Positions 17,498 through 26,658 are shown, counted from the stretch's first letter. The stretch is DNA of 64,000 nucleotides from JBFWVD01 sp050246915 (GCA_050246915.1 JBFWVD010000016.1:1-64000), one strand, 5' to 3'. Notes: a model not told the origin generated them from the sequence alone. Translations and numbers: made by a program.

Positions 17498-18414
17498 GAT
17501 TGGCGTCCAGCGTGGCTGAGGAATACCTCGTCGAGCGAGGTGAGTCGCGTCGAGAGGCGATAGAGCGGGAGGCCACTTTCGGCAATCACGTCGCGCAACA
17601 GATCCATCTGGGCATCGGAGTCGATGCTCACCTCGACCAGTCCGCTGTCGGTGACGACCACTGGCCGGCCGGCATTGGCGAGCGCGGTTGCCAGTTCCAC
17701 GGCGCGGGGTCCGACATCGATGGTGACGGTTCCGGTCCGCTCCAACAAGGCGTCGGTGGCGCCGGACACCACGAGTCGGCCGGCATCGATCATGAGCACG
17801 TGATCGCAGACCTGTTGGACGTCATCGAGCAAATGGGTGGCCATCAACACGGAGATCCCGAACGTTCCGAGCCGGGCCACGAGTGCGAGCATCTCCTCGC
17901 GTCCGAGCGGGTCGAGACCGGCAGTGGGCTCGTCGAGCAGGACCAGCTCGGGATCGCCGACCAACGCCTGGGCCAGCTTGGCTCGCTGTCGCATTCCGGT
18001 CGAGAAGCCGCCGATGGGCCGAAAGCGCGCTTCATCGAGTCCGACGAGATCCAAGATGTCGGAGGCCCGTTGACGGGCGACCCGCGGCGGAAGCCCGCTC
18101 AACTCACCGAATGTCGACACCACGTCCGCTGCGCTCTGATCGAGCGGGAGGCAATCGTGCTCGGGCATATAACCCAGCACCGATCGGACGCCGATCGGAT
18201 CGTCGGCCACGTTGATGCCGCAGACCTCGACCCGACCCTCGGTGGGTTGGGCCAGACCGAGCAACAGCCGGAACGTGGTTGTCTTGCCCGCACCATTGGC
18301 GCCGACGAGACCGACGCGACCGCGCGGGACCTCGACAGTGAGGTTGTCCAACGCCGTCACACCGGGGTAGCGCTTGGTGAGGGCTTCGAGACGTAGCAGC
18401 GGACCAGGGTTCAC
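17494..18414 (-). CDS. ABC transporter ATP-binding protein (pair A)
   Basis: A 306-residue ATPase and first gene of the four-gene exporter operon. Walker A is GANGAGKTT, the signature FSTGMRQRAKLA, Walker B LVLLDEPTAGLDP, and the switch histidine is in MATHLLDD. The GTG at 18414 is my preferred start, leaving NPGPLLRLEALTKRYPG as the N-terminus; a TTG at 18438 would add eight residues. Regulation is not visible: the 75 bp up to the DHA2 gene hold no clear operator. Confidence 0.9.
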   Translation of the reverse strand: MNPGPLLRLEALTKRYPGVTALDNLTVEVPRGRVGLVGANGAGKTTTFRLLLGLAQPTEGRVEVCGINVADDPIGVRSVLGYMPEHDCLPLDQSAADVVSTFGELSGLPPRVARQRASDILDLVGLDEARFRPIGGFSTGMRQRAKLAQALVGDPELVLLDEPTAGLDPLGREEMLALVARLGTFGISVLMATHLLDDVQQVCDHVLMIDAGRLVVSGATDALLERTGTVTIDVGPRAVELATALANAGRPVVVTDSGLVEVSIDSDAQMDLLRDVIAESGLPLYRLSTRLTSLDEVFLSHAGRQS

Positions 18415-18489
18415 GACGCCCGGAGTCTGACACGTCAATTCACGCTGCAGTGGGCAGCTGCGTCGACGACGACGTTGCGGCGTCGGCGA

Positions 18490-20025
18490 TCAGTGCCCAG
18501 CCAGTGGCGTCGGGGATTGCTCGGTGGTGCTGGCGGTGGCGCGCAACGGGAGCTCCCGCAGGGCGCGTGCCGCGATGACACCGATGATGAGCACCGGGAG
18601 CGACACCAGGAACGTGAGGCGGATGCCGTCGGTCATCACCTGCAACGCGTTGCTGCGGACCGGTTCGGGCAGATCTCGGATGGATCGGGGCGATCGGATG
18701 AGATCGTCGGACAAGCGCCCATGGATGTGGCTGTTGAACAGTGTGCCGAACACGGCCAGGCCGACGACCGAAGCCAAGGTGCGGAAGAACATCAGCATCG
18801 ACGTGCCGACGCCGAGGTCGCGCAGCTCGACGGCGTTCTGGGTGGCCGTCGTGGCAGTGGGATTGGACGTGCCCATACCGACACCCGTGATGGCCATGCC
18901 GACGAGGGCCGCGGTGACGCCGACAGCGTTGTCGTCGAGGAGAGCCAAGAGGGCGGTCCCCACGACGATGGCTGTGGTTCCGAAGAGGACCCAGTGTCGA
19001 TAGTGACCCGTGATGGCGGTGCGACGGCCGCTGTAGGTTGCCCCGGCCACAAGACCGATGATGATCGGTGCCAGCAACAGTCCGGAACTCGTCGGTGACA
19101 CGCCAGTGACCGCCTGGAAGAACAGCGGCATGAACGCGTTGACGGCGAACAGAGCCATGCTCGCCGCCGCTCCCATGATCACGCACAGGCGGAAGGTCGG
19201 GACGGTGAACAGGCGCAGCGGGACGAAGGGCTCGGCGACGCGTCCCTCCCACCAGATGAACACCGTGGTGAACACGGCGCTGGTGGCGAGGAGCCCGATG
19301 GTGTTGGCTGACGACCAGCCCGAATCATCGGCGGACCAACTGACGGCGAGCACGAACGCAGTGACGGCAGTGGTGAGCCACGCCGCGCCCGCCAGGTCGA
19401 TCTTCTGACGAACCGGATTGAACGCGATTCCGGAAAGGACCTTGGTGGCCACCACCAATGAGGCGAGGCCGATGGGAATGTTGACCCAGAAGATCCATCG
19501 CCAGTTGAGATGGTCGACGAAGAGCCCACCGAGCACCGGGCCGACGAGACTGGCGACGGCCCATGCCGAGGTCGTCGGACCGGAGTAGCGGCCACGCTCT
19601 CTCGGCGAAACGAGATCACCGATGACGGCGAACACCATGGCGCCCATGGCGCCGCCGCCGATGCCTTGGATGGCGCGAGCGCCAACGAGCTGCCCCATCG
19701 TCTGGGCGAAGCCGGCAAGGGTCGACCCGATGAGGAACGTGATGATGCCGACCTGGAAGATCCGCAAACGACCGAAGATGTCCGACAGCTTCCCCGACAG
19801 GGCCATGGCTGGTGTTGAGGTCAGGAGATAGGAGACCGCGACCCACGTGTAGCTCTTGAGCCCGCCGATGTCGTCGACGATGGTGAGCAGCGCGGTGTTG
19901 ACGATGGTGGAGTCGAGGGAGCTGAGCACCATCCCCATGAGCACCGCGCCGATGGCCAGATTGACCTGGCGTTTGGTCAGTGTCGTCGGCCCATCGTGGG
20001 TGGCTTCGGGCTCGGTGACGGTCAT
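18490..20025 (-). CDS. DHA2-family MFS multidrug exporter
   Basis: A 511-residue MFS transporter with 14 predicted helices, the EmrB/QacA type. LSSLDSTIVNTAL in helix 1 is the classic DHA2 motif with the acidic residue used in drug:H+ antiport. GKLSDIFGRLRIF is motif A, and ARAIQGIGGGAMG and GPVLGGLFVDHLNWRWIFWVN are motifs B and C. The start at 20025 is chosen by homology; the upstream in-frame sequence is unconserved. It lies upstream of the ABC exporter operon in the same direction, which may make an efflux locus. Confidence 0.9.
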   Translation of the reverse strand: MTVTEPEATHDGPTTLTKRQVNLAIGAVLMGMVLSSLDSTIVNTALLTIVDDIGGLKSYTWVAVSYLLTSTPAMALSGKLSDIFGRLRIFQVGIITFLIGSTLAGFAQTMGQLVGARAIQGIGGGAMGAMVFAVIGDLVSPRERGRYSGPTTSAWAVASLVGPVLGGLFVDHLNWRWIFWVNIPIGLASLVVATKVLSGIAFNPVRQKIDLAGAAWLTTAVTAFVLAVSWSADDSGWSSANTIGLLATSAVFTTVFIWWEGRVAEPFVPLRLFTVPTFRLCVIMGAAASMALFAVNAFMPLFFQAVTGVSPTSSGLLLAPIIIGLVAGATYSGRRTAITGHYRHWVLFGTTAIVVGTALLALLDDNAVGVTAALVGMAITGVGMGTSNPTATTATQNAVELRDLGVGTSMLMFFRTLASVVGLAVFGTLFNSHIHGRLSDDLIRSPRSIRDLPEPVRSNALQVMTDGIRLTFLVSLPVLIIGVIAARALRELPLRATASTTEQSPTPLAGH

Positions 20026-20220
20026 CGAGTCCGGACCATAGGGCTCATCAATGAAGCCGGACAACACCGTGCAGAAGGCTGCGCCGTCGAGTGGGGACGC
20101 AATGACGATCTGCGTCGGTGTGTGCTTGCGCGACGGGGCGATCGTGCCACAGGCTGGCTGCACAGCATTCGGGGGTCATGCGCGGGGCACGTGTGGACCC
20201 GCCAGGGGGAGGCAACACCG

Positions 20221-21246
20221 ATGTTCGAGCCGGCACCGACCTCGGTCGAGAAGATCTTCACGCCCGCGTGGCTCACCGAAGCGCTCGGCGTCGTCGCACC
20301 GGAACGGATCGTGGACGTTCGATCCGTCGATGACTACACGACAGTGTTGAGCAAGATCCGCTTCGAGGTGGACGTGGTTCGCGGTGACGGTACCCGCGAG
20401 ACCCGCCGGTACTGTCTGAAGGGCGGCTTCACCGAGCGGGCGGCTGTGGCCGACATCCGCATCGAGAGTCGATTCCTGCGTGAGGTCGGCCCGTCGCTCG
20501 ATGTCCGCATGCCGGTGTGCCGCTATGGCGGCATCGATGAGACCACCGGGCGATGCGTGTTCATCATGGACGATCTGGTGGCCGAAGGCGTGCAATGGCT
20601 GAACTCGCAGTTCCGGTACACACCGGAACTGGCCGCCCAGGCGCTGACACAACTGGCGATCCTCCACGCCAGCACGTGGGGCGCCGACAAGCTCCGTGAC
20701 TTCGAGTGGCTGATCGGCACTGGGCCCAGCGTGGCGTTCATGCCGCTCGAGCGCTTGCAGAGCAACATGGACGATGGACGGAGCGATGCGCTCCCGTCGG
20801 AACTTCGCGACGCAGCACGTATTGCGTCGGCCGTTGGCCGGGTGGCGCCGCCGAGCGAGCACGTGTGCGTCGTGCACGGCGACCCGCATTCGCTGAACAT
20901 CTACCTCGACCGTGAGGGCCGCCCGTGTCTGCTCGATTGGCAGTTGGCCCATGTGGGGCATTGGGCTATCGACGTGGCGTATCACATTGCCGTGGTGCTC
21001 GACATCGAGACGCGCCGCGCCCACGAACGTGAACTGCTGCAAGGCTATCTGGCCGATCTTCGGCGCCTCGGCGTTGATGCACCCTCGTTCGAAGACGCGT
21101 GGGCCGATATGGGTCGCTACCTGATCTACGGCTTCTTCCTGTGGAACGTGGCCTCGGCCACGCCCCGCGTGGACATCATCGAGCACGTCCCGCGTCTGGG
21201 AACTGCGATGCTCGATCACGCCACTCTCGAGAAGCTTGGATTCTGA
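20221..21246 (+). CDS. Aminoglycoside/choline-kinase-like phosphotransferase
   Basis: A 341-residue kinase-like fold protein. The catalytic loop VVHGDPHSLNIYLD and the metal-binding LLDWQLAHVGHWAIDVAYH correspond to the Brenner and DFG-equivalent motifs of the APH/EcKinase (CHK) superfamily. Such actinobacterial genes usually sit in lipid or sterol catabolic loci and probably phosphorylate small alcohols. GGGGGAGG at 20203-20213 precedes the ATG at 20221 well. The acyl-CoA ligase starts two bases after its stop, so they form an operon. Confidence 0.83.
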   Translation: MFEPAPTSVEKIFTPAWLTEALGVVAPERIVDVRSVDDYTTVLSKIRFEVDVVRGDGTRETRRYCLKGGFTERAAVADIRIESRFLREVGPSLDVRMPVCRYGGIDETTGRCVFIMDDLVAEGVQWLNSQFRYTPELAAQALTQLAILHASTWGADKLRDFEWLIGTGPSVAFMPLERLQSNMDDGRSDALPSELRDAARIASAVGRVAPPSEHVCVVHGDPHSLNIYLDREGRPCLLDWQLAHVGHWAIDVAYHIAVVLDIETRRAHERELLQGYLADLRRLGVDAPSFEDAWADMGRYLIYGFFLWNVASATPRVDIIEHVPRLGTAMLDHATLEKLGF

Positions 21247-21248
21247 AC

Positions 21249-22826
21249 ATGCCGGTGCTCAGCGCATTGTCGAACGAACGGGACGCGTTCTGGGATCTGC
21301 TGGCTGAACGCGCTGCGCTCACTCCCGATCGAACGATGTTGGTCGATGAACGGGGGCGCGCACTGACCTACGGCGAGTTCGTCGAACTGGCCGAGCACGT
21401 CGCCGCGGGCATGGCCGACATGGGCGTGCATCCCGGGCAGATCGTCAGCTGGCAGTTGCCCACCGTCATCGAATCGGCGCTGCTGATGGCGGCTCTGTCT
21501 CGTTTGAAGGTGTCGTCCAATCCGATCCTCCCGATCCTGCGACGCACCGAGGTCAGCATGATCGTGCAAGATCTCGACAGCGACTGGTTGATCGTTCCGG
21601 ACGTGTGGCGTGGTTTCGACTACGCAGCGATGGCACGCGAGATCACCGAGGGTCTCCCGACGCAGATGGTGATCGTCGACACCAACGGTCACGGTCCGGG
21701 GAGCTACGCGCTGGCACTCGGTGATCCGGCGACCCTGCGGGCATGGACCAGCCCCGGTGGCGATCATCCGGTGCGTTGGTACTACTACACGTCCGGAACC
21801 ACCGGACGACCCAAGGGCATCGTCCACACTGAGCGTTCGGTCATGGCCGCGGCGAGCTATCAACAGAACGTGTTGGACATCGATCGTGACGACGTCCACT
21901 CGATGCCGTACCCGATCACGCACATGGGCGGGCCATTGACGCTCACGTCGCTTGCTCGCGTCGGCGCCAAGACGTTGCTGATCGAAACCTGGGATCCGCT
22001 GCGGTCACCGCTGATCCAGGCTGAGCACGGCGTCACGTTGCTGGGGTCTGCAGTCCCGTTCTTCTTGGCCTATCTCGACGCGCAGGCCGCCAATCCCGAT
22101 CGACGCCTGTTCCCGAACCTCCGTTGGGGGATCGCCGGTGGTGCGCCGCTGCCCCCTGAGGTGTCGCGTCGCTTCGCCGCGGAGTTGGACTGCGGGGGCA
22201 TCTTGAACGGGTACGGGCTGAGCGAGTGCCCTGGTGTTCTGTGTTCGGCACCGCAAGACGCCGAGGAGGATCGTCACGGCTCGGTGGGTCGGCCGGGTCC
22301 GCGTATCCGCATCAAGGTCGTGAGAGCCGACGGATCGTCGTGCGCGCCGGGGGAGGAAGGTGAGCTTCGGGTCGACGGTCCGCAGAAGTGCCAGGGCTAC
22401 CTCGATCCGACCATGAACGCAGACCTGTTCGATGAAGACGGTTTCGTCCGCACGGGCGATCTCGCCACCGTGGACGCGAAGGGCTACGTGCGCATCACCG
22501 GGCGGCTCAAGGACGTCATCATCCGCAACGCCGAGAACATCTCGGCCCTCGAGATCGAAGGTGTGTTGTTCGAGCTGTCCTCGATCGAGGCGGTCGCCGT
22601 CATCGGAACACCGCATCGTGTGAAGGGCGAAATCGTGTGCGCCGTCATCGTGCCTGCGCACGGGGCAACGGCGCCGACCATCTCCGAACTGGCCGAGCAT
22701 TGCATCTCGCTGGGCCTAGCGAAGCAGAAGATCCCCGAGCGGATCGAGATCGTCGAGTCGCTACCGCTCAATCCGATGGGCAAGGTGATCAAGGCGGAAC
22801 TCCGCGAGCGGTTCTCGACGAACTGA
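21249..22826 (+). CDS. AMP-binding acyl-CoA synthetase/ligase
   Basis: A 525-residue ANL-superfamily enzyme, which activates a carboxylic acid as an acyl-adenylate and transfers it to CoA. The P-loop YYTSGTTGRPKG, the core motif GYGLSECPGV, the GDL hinge region RTGDLATVDAKGYVRITGRLKD, and the C-terminal lysine in NPMGKVIKAEL are all present. Length and motif order match medium/long-chain or aryl-CoA ligases (cyclohexanecarboxylate-CoA ligase-like). It follows the phosphotransferase by two bases and converges on the zinc dehydrogenase gene. Confidence 0.9.
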   Translation: MPVLSALSNERDAFWDLLAERAALTPDRTMLVDERGRALTYGEFVELAEHVAAGMADMGVHPGQIVSWQLPTVIESALLMAALSRLKVSSNPILPILRRTEVSMIVQDLDSDWLIVPDVWRGFDYAAMAREITEGLPTQMVIVDTNGHGPGSYALALGDPATLRAWTSPGGDHPVRWYYYTSGTTGRPKGIVHTERSVMAAASYQQNVLDIDRDDVHSMPYPITHMGGPLTLTSLARVGAKTLLIETWDPLRSPLIQAEHGVTLLGSAVPFFLAYLDAQAANPDRRLFPNLRWGIAGGAPLPPEVSRRFAAELDCGGILNGYGLSECPGVLCSAPQDAEEDRHGSVGRPGPRIRIKVVRADGSSCAPGEEGELRVDGPQKCQGYLDPTMNADLFDEDGFVRTGDLATVDAKGYVRITGRLKDVIIRNAENISALEIEGVLFELSSIEAVAVIGTPHRVKGEIVCAVIVPAHGATAPTISELAEHCISLGLAKQKIPERIEIVESLPLNPMGKVIKAELRERFSTN

Positions 22827-22945
22827 TCACTTCTGTTCGTTGTTCGACGAAGTGTCGTCGTGCATCGCGTGTTCGACTTCCCGGAGGTAGCGATCGAGGT
22901 GGGCGCCCTTGCGGGCGAACTCGTGCTCGCACTTCTCACGACCCC
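22827..22945 (-). other. Coding-like tail in a shifted frame after the zinc dehydrogenase
   Basis: Directly after the dehydrogenase stop, the -1 frame runs open for about 40 codons to a stop at 22827, flush against the convergent ligase stop. The translation (REKCEHEFARKGAHLDRY, then a charged, Asn-rich end) is protein-like, and nearly every third codon base is G or C, as in real genes here. No plausible start codon opens this frame. A -1 frameshift at the GAG-CCC-TGA end of the dehydrogenase would append it. It may be a frameshifted extension, a sequencing error, or chance. Confidence 0.3.
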
Positions 22946-23875
22946 TCAGGGCTCGATGACGACTTTGATCGCGCCGGCGTTGCGGTCGTCGGCGACGCGA
23001 AAGGCATGCGCCGCATCGGCCAGAGGGAACCGATGGGTGATGAGCGTCCGGGCGATCTCGGGAACGTCGGCCAACAACTGTGCCGACTGGACCGATTGGC
23101 GGATGCCACCGTGCCGGCATCGACCCATGGACCCGATCCAGGTGATCTCCTTCTGGATCGTCGTTCCGCACGGCACGGGGATGACGTCGTCGAACACGCC
23201 GAGCAGCACGACGCGTCCACCAGGGCGCACCAGTTCGGCGCTGCGCGCCACCGATGAAGCCGAACCGCCCGCCTCGATCACGACGTCGTACTCGCCACGA
23301 GGTGTGGTCGCACCGAGTCGCTCACCGGCCAGGTGCTGATGATCATGACGACACTCCAACGCGACCTCGTGTCCGAGATGGTGCGCCGCGGCAACGGCCA
23401 ACAATCCGATGGACCCGCCGCCGACGACGGCGACACGCTCGCCCGGTTGGATGCGCGCGCGGGCGATGCCATGCCACGACACGCTGGTGGGCTCCACCAA
23501 GCTGGCATCGCGGACATCGAGGCCATGGGGTAACGCGAGGAGCGTGAACTCGGGGAGCCCAATGCGATCGGTCAGCCCACCGTTGGCATTGACCCCGAGG
23601 TTCAATCGCCCGTTGGAGCAACGGTTGGTATGTCCATCGAGGCATTGGGCGCACATGCCACAGAACACGGTGGGCTCGACGGCGTAGGGAACACCATCGA
23701 CGTAGCCCGCGAACTCGTGCCCGAGCACGAATCGCTCGGGGGCGTTGCGGAGGTAGTGCAGGTCGGTCCCGCAGATACTCGCGGCGGCGACGTCGAGCAC
23801 GACACCTGACGTGTCCGGCTCGTCGAGTTCGATGACTTCGACACCGTCATCGCCCCAGCGAACACCCCGTCGCAT
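22946..23875 (-). CDS. Zinc-dependent alcohol dehydrogenase (MDR family)
   Basis: A 309-residue medium-chain dehydrogenase, a little short for the family (340-370). Catalytic zinc ligands are in ASICGTDLHYL and GHEFAG, the structural zinc lobe has CGMCAQCLDGHTNRC, and the NAD-binding motif is VVGGGSIG. It resembles threonine/sorbitol dehydrogenase-like proteins; the alcohol is not identifiable. Its ATG shares a base with the LLM oxidoreductase stop (TGATG), so the two are coupled. See 22827-22945 for a possible C-terminal extension in a shifted frame. Confidence 0.85.
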   Translation of the reverse strand: MRRGVRWGDDGVEVIELDEPDTSGVVLDVAAASICGTDLHYLRNAPERFVLGHEFAGYVDGVPYAVEPTVFCGMCAQCLDGHTNRCSNGRLNLGVNANGGLTDRIGLPEFTLLALPHGLDVRDASLVEPTSVSWHGIARARIQPGERVAVVGGGSIGLLAVAAAHHLGHEVALECRHDHQHLAGERLGATTPRGEYDVVIEAGGSASSVARSAELVRPGGRVVLLGVFDDVIPVPCGTTIQKEITWIGSMGRCRHGGIRQSVQSAQLLADVPEIARTLITHRFPLADAAHAFRVADDRNAGAIKVVIEP

Positions 23876-24795
23876 CACAGCACTCGTTCGGCCAGTTGTT
23901 CCAACGTCGGGCGGATGTCCGATTCGTCGTGCAGCGTCGGGATGGTGACCAGGACACGATCGGCGCCGGCATCCTCGTAGCGACGAAGGAGCGTCTTGTC
24001 GAGACCCTCGAACCCGGCATCGTCGCCGCCGTCGGCCGCTTGGCGGTTGAGGCCGCGGATGATCACGTCGATGCGCATGGCGCTCGGGTCGCGACCGGCT
24101 TCGGTGCACATCTGGTGCAACAAGATGCGACCGGCGGCAAGCACATCGGGACCGGCCTGCTGGTGCTCGTTCAAGTAGAAGGCCGGCATCCAGCCGTCGG
24201 CGTAGTCGACGATGCGACGGAACAACTTGTGGGGCTGGGCGGCGTCCGAGCCGCCGAGGAGCACCGGTGGTCCACCCGGCGTCGCGGGCTTCGGATAGAG
24301 CTGCACCGGAGGAATGTCGTAGATGGGGCCGTGGTGTTCGACCGTCTCCTCGGTCCACAGGCGCTTCATCAACATCACCGTCTCGCGTGTCTGGGCCCAT
24401 CGGCGGTACCACCGGCCGCCCATCACCTCGCACTCGATCTTGCTCCAGCCGATGCCGGCACCGACCACGAGGCGACCTTTGCTGTAGTAGTCGAGGCACG
24501 CCAGCTCCTTGGCGAACTGCACCGGGTTGTGCTGAGGGATGAGGAACACGCTGCCGCCGACGGTCATGCGCGTCGTGGCTGCCGAGGCGCGTGAGATGCC
24601 GACGAGGGTGTCTTGGAAGAACGGGACACCGTCCCCATGCACCGACAGCCCGGGCTGATCGACCGGCCGGATCGGATGTTCGCCGTAGTACAGCGACTCG
24701 AATCCGAGCTTCTCGCCCTCCACCGCGATTGCGGCAGCGTCGATGTCTGGTGTCGGGTACGGCGGTACTGCCGGGCGTTCGAGTCCGATGTGCAT
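23875..24795 (-). CDS. LLM-class flavin/F420-dependent oxidoreductase
   Basis: A 306-residue TIM-barrel protein of the luciferase-like monooxygenase superfamily. The start MHIGLERPAVPP, the conserved RLVVGAGIGWSKIE, the PVLLGGSD strand, and VDYADGWMP are typical of the actinobacterial F420-dependent subgroup. The ATG at 24795 is preceded by AGGGGGAA, an excellent ribosome-binding site, so I reject a start 30 bases upstream. It forms an operon with the zinc dehydrogenase. Substrate unknown. Confidence 0.87.
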   Translation of the reverse strand: MHIGLERPAVPPYPTPDIDAAAIAVEGEKLGFESLYYGEHPIRPVDQPGLSVHGDGVPFFQDTLVGISRASAATTRMTVGGSVFLIPQHNPVQFAKELACLDYYSKGRLVVGAGIGWSKIECEVMGGRWYRRWAQTRETVMLMKRLWTEETVEHHGPIYDIPPVQLYPKPATPGGPPVLLGGSDAAQPHKLFRRIVDYADGWMPAFYLNEHQQAGPDVLAAGRILLHQMCTEAGRDPSAMRIDVIIRGLNRQAADGGDDAGFEGLDKTLLRRYEDAGADRVLVTIPTLHDESDIRPTLEQLAERVL

Positions 24796-24930
24796 CACGG
24801 TTCCCCCTGTGTGTGCTCCGGGCACCCTACCGCTCTAGGCATCGGCGCTGAACGCCGTTGGGGCAGTGGAGTTCCTGGTCACGCCATGGGTCCGTCGCGG
24901 CACGAGCCTCGCGGTCGCCTCGTCGATGAG

Positions 24931-24948
24931 TGTCAATGTGCGTTGACA
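24931..24948. repeat. Intergenic copy of the dispersed palindrome, longest arms
   Basis: TGTCAA-TGTGCG-TTGACA is a perfect inverted repeat with six-base arms and the six-base spacer shared by all copies. It lies between the divergent LLM gene and a gene of unknown function, 46 bp before that gene's ATG. This copy alone could be an operator, or a TTGACA -35 element, but its relatives inside genes make that less likely. Confidence 0.6.
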
Positions 24949-24993
24949 GAACGGGGGACTCTGGTTACCTGGCTGCCAGAATGGCGATCGCCG

Positions 24994-25707
24994 ATGACCG
25001 AGTACCTACCGCCAACTGGTGACGTGGATGCGGGGGAACTGACCGCCTTTCGAGCCGCGCTCGACGAGCAATGCCGATTCGCGGCCGTGTACTTGGCCCT
25101 GGAGCGACTCCGTGACCCCGAGACCGGCCAATCGGTCGATCGGGAGGCGCTGCTGTTCGAGCTGTTCGGTCCCAGGCCGCGCGGGGCGAGGCTGAGTGGG
25201 CTCTACCTCGGTATGTGGATGGACATTCCGCTGCTCCCTATGTCGGGCCATGACGGAGGGGCCATGTATTCCATTCCCTTCGCCCGTGACTTCGCTCGAG
25301 TTCGTCGTGTCGGTCGCGAGCTGTGGCGGGCACCAGGCGGCCGGCCCGCCGGGTCGCGATCGATGGACTTCTGGGTGCGAATCGAGAAGGTCGAGGTGAC
25401 GCGGGCTCAGCGTGCCGAGATCCGCGCCATCGCTATGGCGTGTCCGGCGATCATGTCCGTCGACGGCTTTGTCCAGACGCTCATGGAGGGTGACTCCGAG
25501 CGCGTCTCGCCGGCCGTGCATATCGAGCTGCGCGCTGACGACAGTGGCGACCCTTCAGCGCTGCGCGCAGCGCACGCCGACGTCCAAGCGGTGATCGCCT
25601 CGCTGCAGCAGAGTCGATCATCGGGACCGGACGCGCCGCGACCGGGAAAGACCCTGCTATATCGCAGGGCCTCATGGCCTGCGACATCACAGGGCGGCAA
25701 CAGCTGA
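24994..25707 (+). CDS. Protein of unknown function
   Basis: A 237-residue soluble protein that I do not recognise. It has no signal peptide or membrane segment. Two repeated stretches have the pattern of a single alpha/beta domain, with conserved-looking aromatic positions (LYLGMWMDIPLL, MDFWVRIEKVEV). The ATG at 24994 was chosen because codon use becomes gene-like there. Its stop overlaps the start of the following small membrane protein as TGATG, so they are co-translated. Confidence 0.6.
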   Translation: MTEYLPPTGDVDAGELTAFRAALDEQCRFAAVYLALERLRDPETGQSVDREALLFELFGPRPRGARLSGLYLGMWMDIPLLPMSGHDGGAMYSIPFARDFARVRRVGRELWRAPGGRPAGSRSMDFWVRIEKVEVTRAQRAEIRAIAMACPAIMSVDGFVQTLMEGDSERVSPAVHIELRADDSGDPSALRAAHADVQAVIASLQQSRSSGPDAPRPGKTLLYRRASWPATSQGGNS

Positions 25708-25982
25708 TGCCGTCGGACCGCGATCGTGAATGGTCGGGCGCTGACATCCTCCGTGTTCTCGGCCGGCGGTCCCCGGAGTCGATCGGCGGGCGGCTCGTTG
25801 TCGCAGCGGCGCGGACGGTGCTTGCCGTACCCGTGATCGTGCTGGGAGCTGTCGACGGAGGATTGGTAGGGGTTGGAGCCATCGCCCTGGGTCTCGTCAT
25901 GTTCGTGTCCGGGATCGTGTCGACCGTTCGCATCATCGGCGACGTGCGCAGCGGCGCAATCGGTGACAACCGTGAGCCGTAG
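25707..25982 (+). CDS. Small membrane protein, unknown function
   Basis: A 91-residue protein with two closely spaced hydrophobic segments (about residues 30-50 and 53-78) forming a helical hairpin. The N-terminus is charged (MPSDRDREW). It is coupled to the preceding unknown gene through a TGATG overlap, which supports this start over an ATG 33 bases upstream and suggests that the two proteins act together. Confidence 0.55.
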   Translation: MPSDRDREWSGADILRVLGRRSPESIGGRLVVAAARTVLAVPVIVLGAVDGGLVGVGAIALGLVMFVSGIVSTVRIIGDVRSGAIGDNREP

Positions 25983-26036
25983 CTTGCTCGTCGATGGCCT
26001 ACTCGACGCGACTCCTCCTGACGCGGACGCAGGGAT

Positions 26037-26052
26037 GTCAATAGCAATTGAC
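26037..26052. repeat. Intergenic copy of the dispersed palindrome
   Basis: GTCAA-TAGCAA-TTGAC is a perfect inverted repeat in the 218-bp gap between two small membrane-protein genes. The rest of that gap (25983-26200) shows no gene. The copy matches the consensus in every position. Confidence 0.6.
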
Positions 26053-26200
26053 TGACCTGGAAGAAGACTGCGGCGCCGATCCATGACGCCTGCGGCCCCT
26101 CGCCGAACTCGGCGGTGAGGTGTCCGGCGCCTCATACTGTCGACGAGTGGATCGATCAGGAGGGCGCCGTGGCGGATAGTACGATCATCGGGTCACCGAG

Positions 26201-26410
26201 ATGAGCGAGTCGAAGCGGCCCGAGAAGTTCGACTGGGACATCTCCGTACACAGCGGGTTCTCCTATGCAGGGACGCTGGCCCGTTTGGGTCGTCTGCGAT
26301 CTGGTCGGGGCGATGACGATGAACCGTCGCATCCCCGCCGGGTCGTGGCGCTGGTAGCCGTTGTCGTCGTCGTCAGCATCGTGTGCATGGTGATCGGCAT
26401 CCGCTCGTAG
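26201..26410 (+). CDS. Small single-span membrane protein, unknown function
   Basis: A 69-residue protein: about 47 hydrophilic residues (MSESKRPEKFDWDISVHSG at the start) followed by one C-terminal membrane helix of valine and isoleucine ending at the last residues, the layout of a tail-anchored protein. There is no strong ribosome-binding site and no recognisable family. Composition and codon use look coding, but the call stays tentative. Confidence 0.45.
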   Translation: MSESKRPEKFDWDISVHSGFSYAGTLARLGRLRSGRGDDDEPSHPRRVVALVAVVVVVSIVCMVIGIRS

Positions 26411-26504
26411 GCGCTGCACGAACTGGCTCGGCCCGATCCGTCGAAACTCGTGAGCGTTGCCGTCGGCATCGGTCGGCCCGTATCTCCAGCCATGCGAAGT
26501 TGGA

Positions 26505-26535
26505 GCACTTCTGCACCGTATGGGTGTAAAAGTGC
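26505..26535. repeat. Imperfect 31-bp inverted repeat
   Basis: GCACTT-CT-GCACC faces GGTGT-AA-AAGTGC around a five-base centre. It sits between convergent genes in a 248-bp gap (26411-26658), where a bidirectional terminator would be expected, but it lacks a T-run on either side. The gap holds no gene that I can support. Confidence 0.4.
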
Positions 26536-26550
26536 GCCATGTTCGGCGGG

Positions 26551-26600
26551 CCAGGGCGGGTCTGGGCGGGTCTGGGCGGGTCTGGGCGGGCCTGGGGCGG
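26551..26600. repeat. G-rich 10-bp tandem repeat
   Basis: The unit TCTGGGCGGG is repeated three times exactly at 26561-26590, with a degenerate copy on each side. The tract has well over four runs of three or more G on the plus strand and could fold as a G-quadruplex in DNA or RNA. It ends about 60 bp beyond the acyl-CoA dehydrogenase stop. Copy number may vary between strains. Confidence 0.7.
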
Positions 26601-26658
26601 CCGAGTAGCTGGGCCGGCCGAGGACGGGGCGGCCGAGAACTGGGCGGCCGCCTGGGCG

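Noticed and set aside
19996..20220. A longer start for the phosphotransferase gene, 75 codons upstream.
   Set aside because: It would overlap the divergent exporter start, and the strong GGGGGAGG site directly before ATG 20221 decides the start.
22946..23875. Calling the zinc dehydrogenase a pseudogene.
   Set aside because: All catalytic and structural zinc ligands and the NAD motif are intact; only the C-terminal end is in question.
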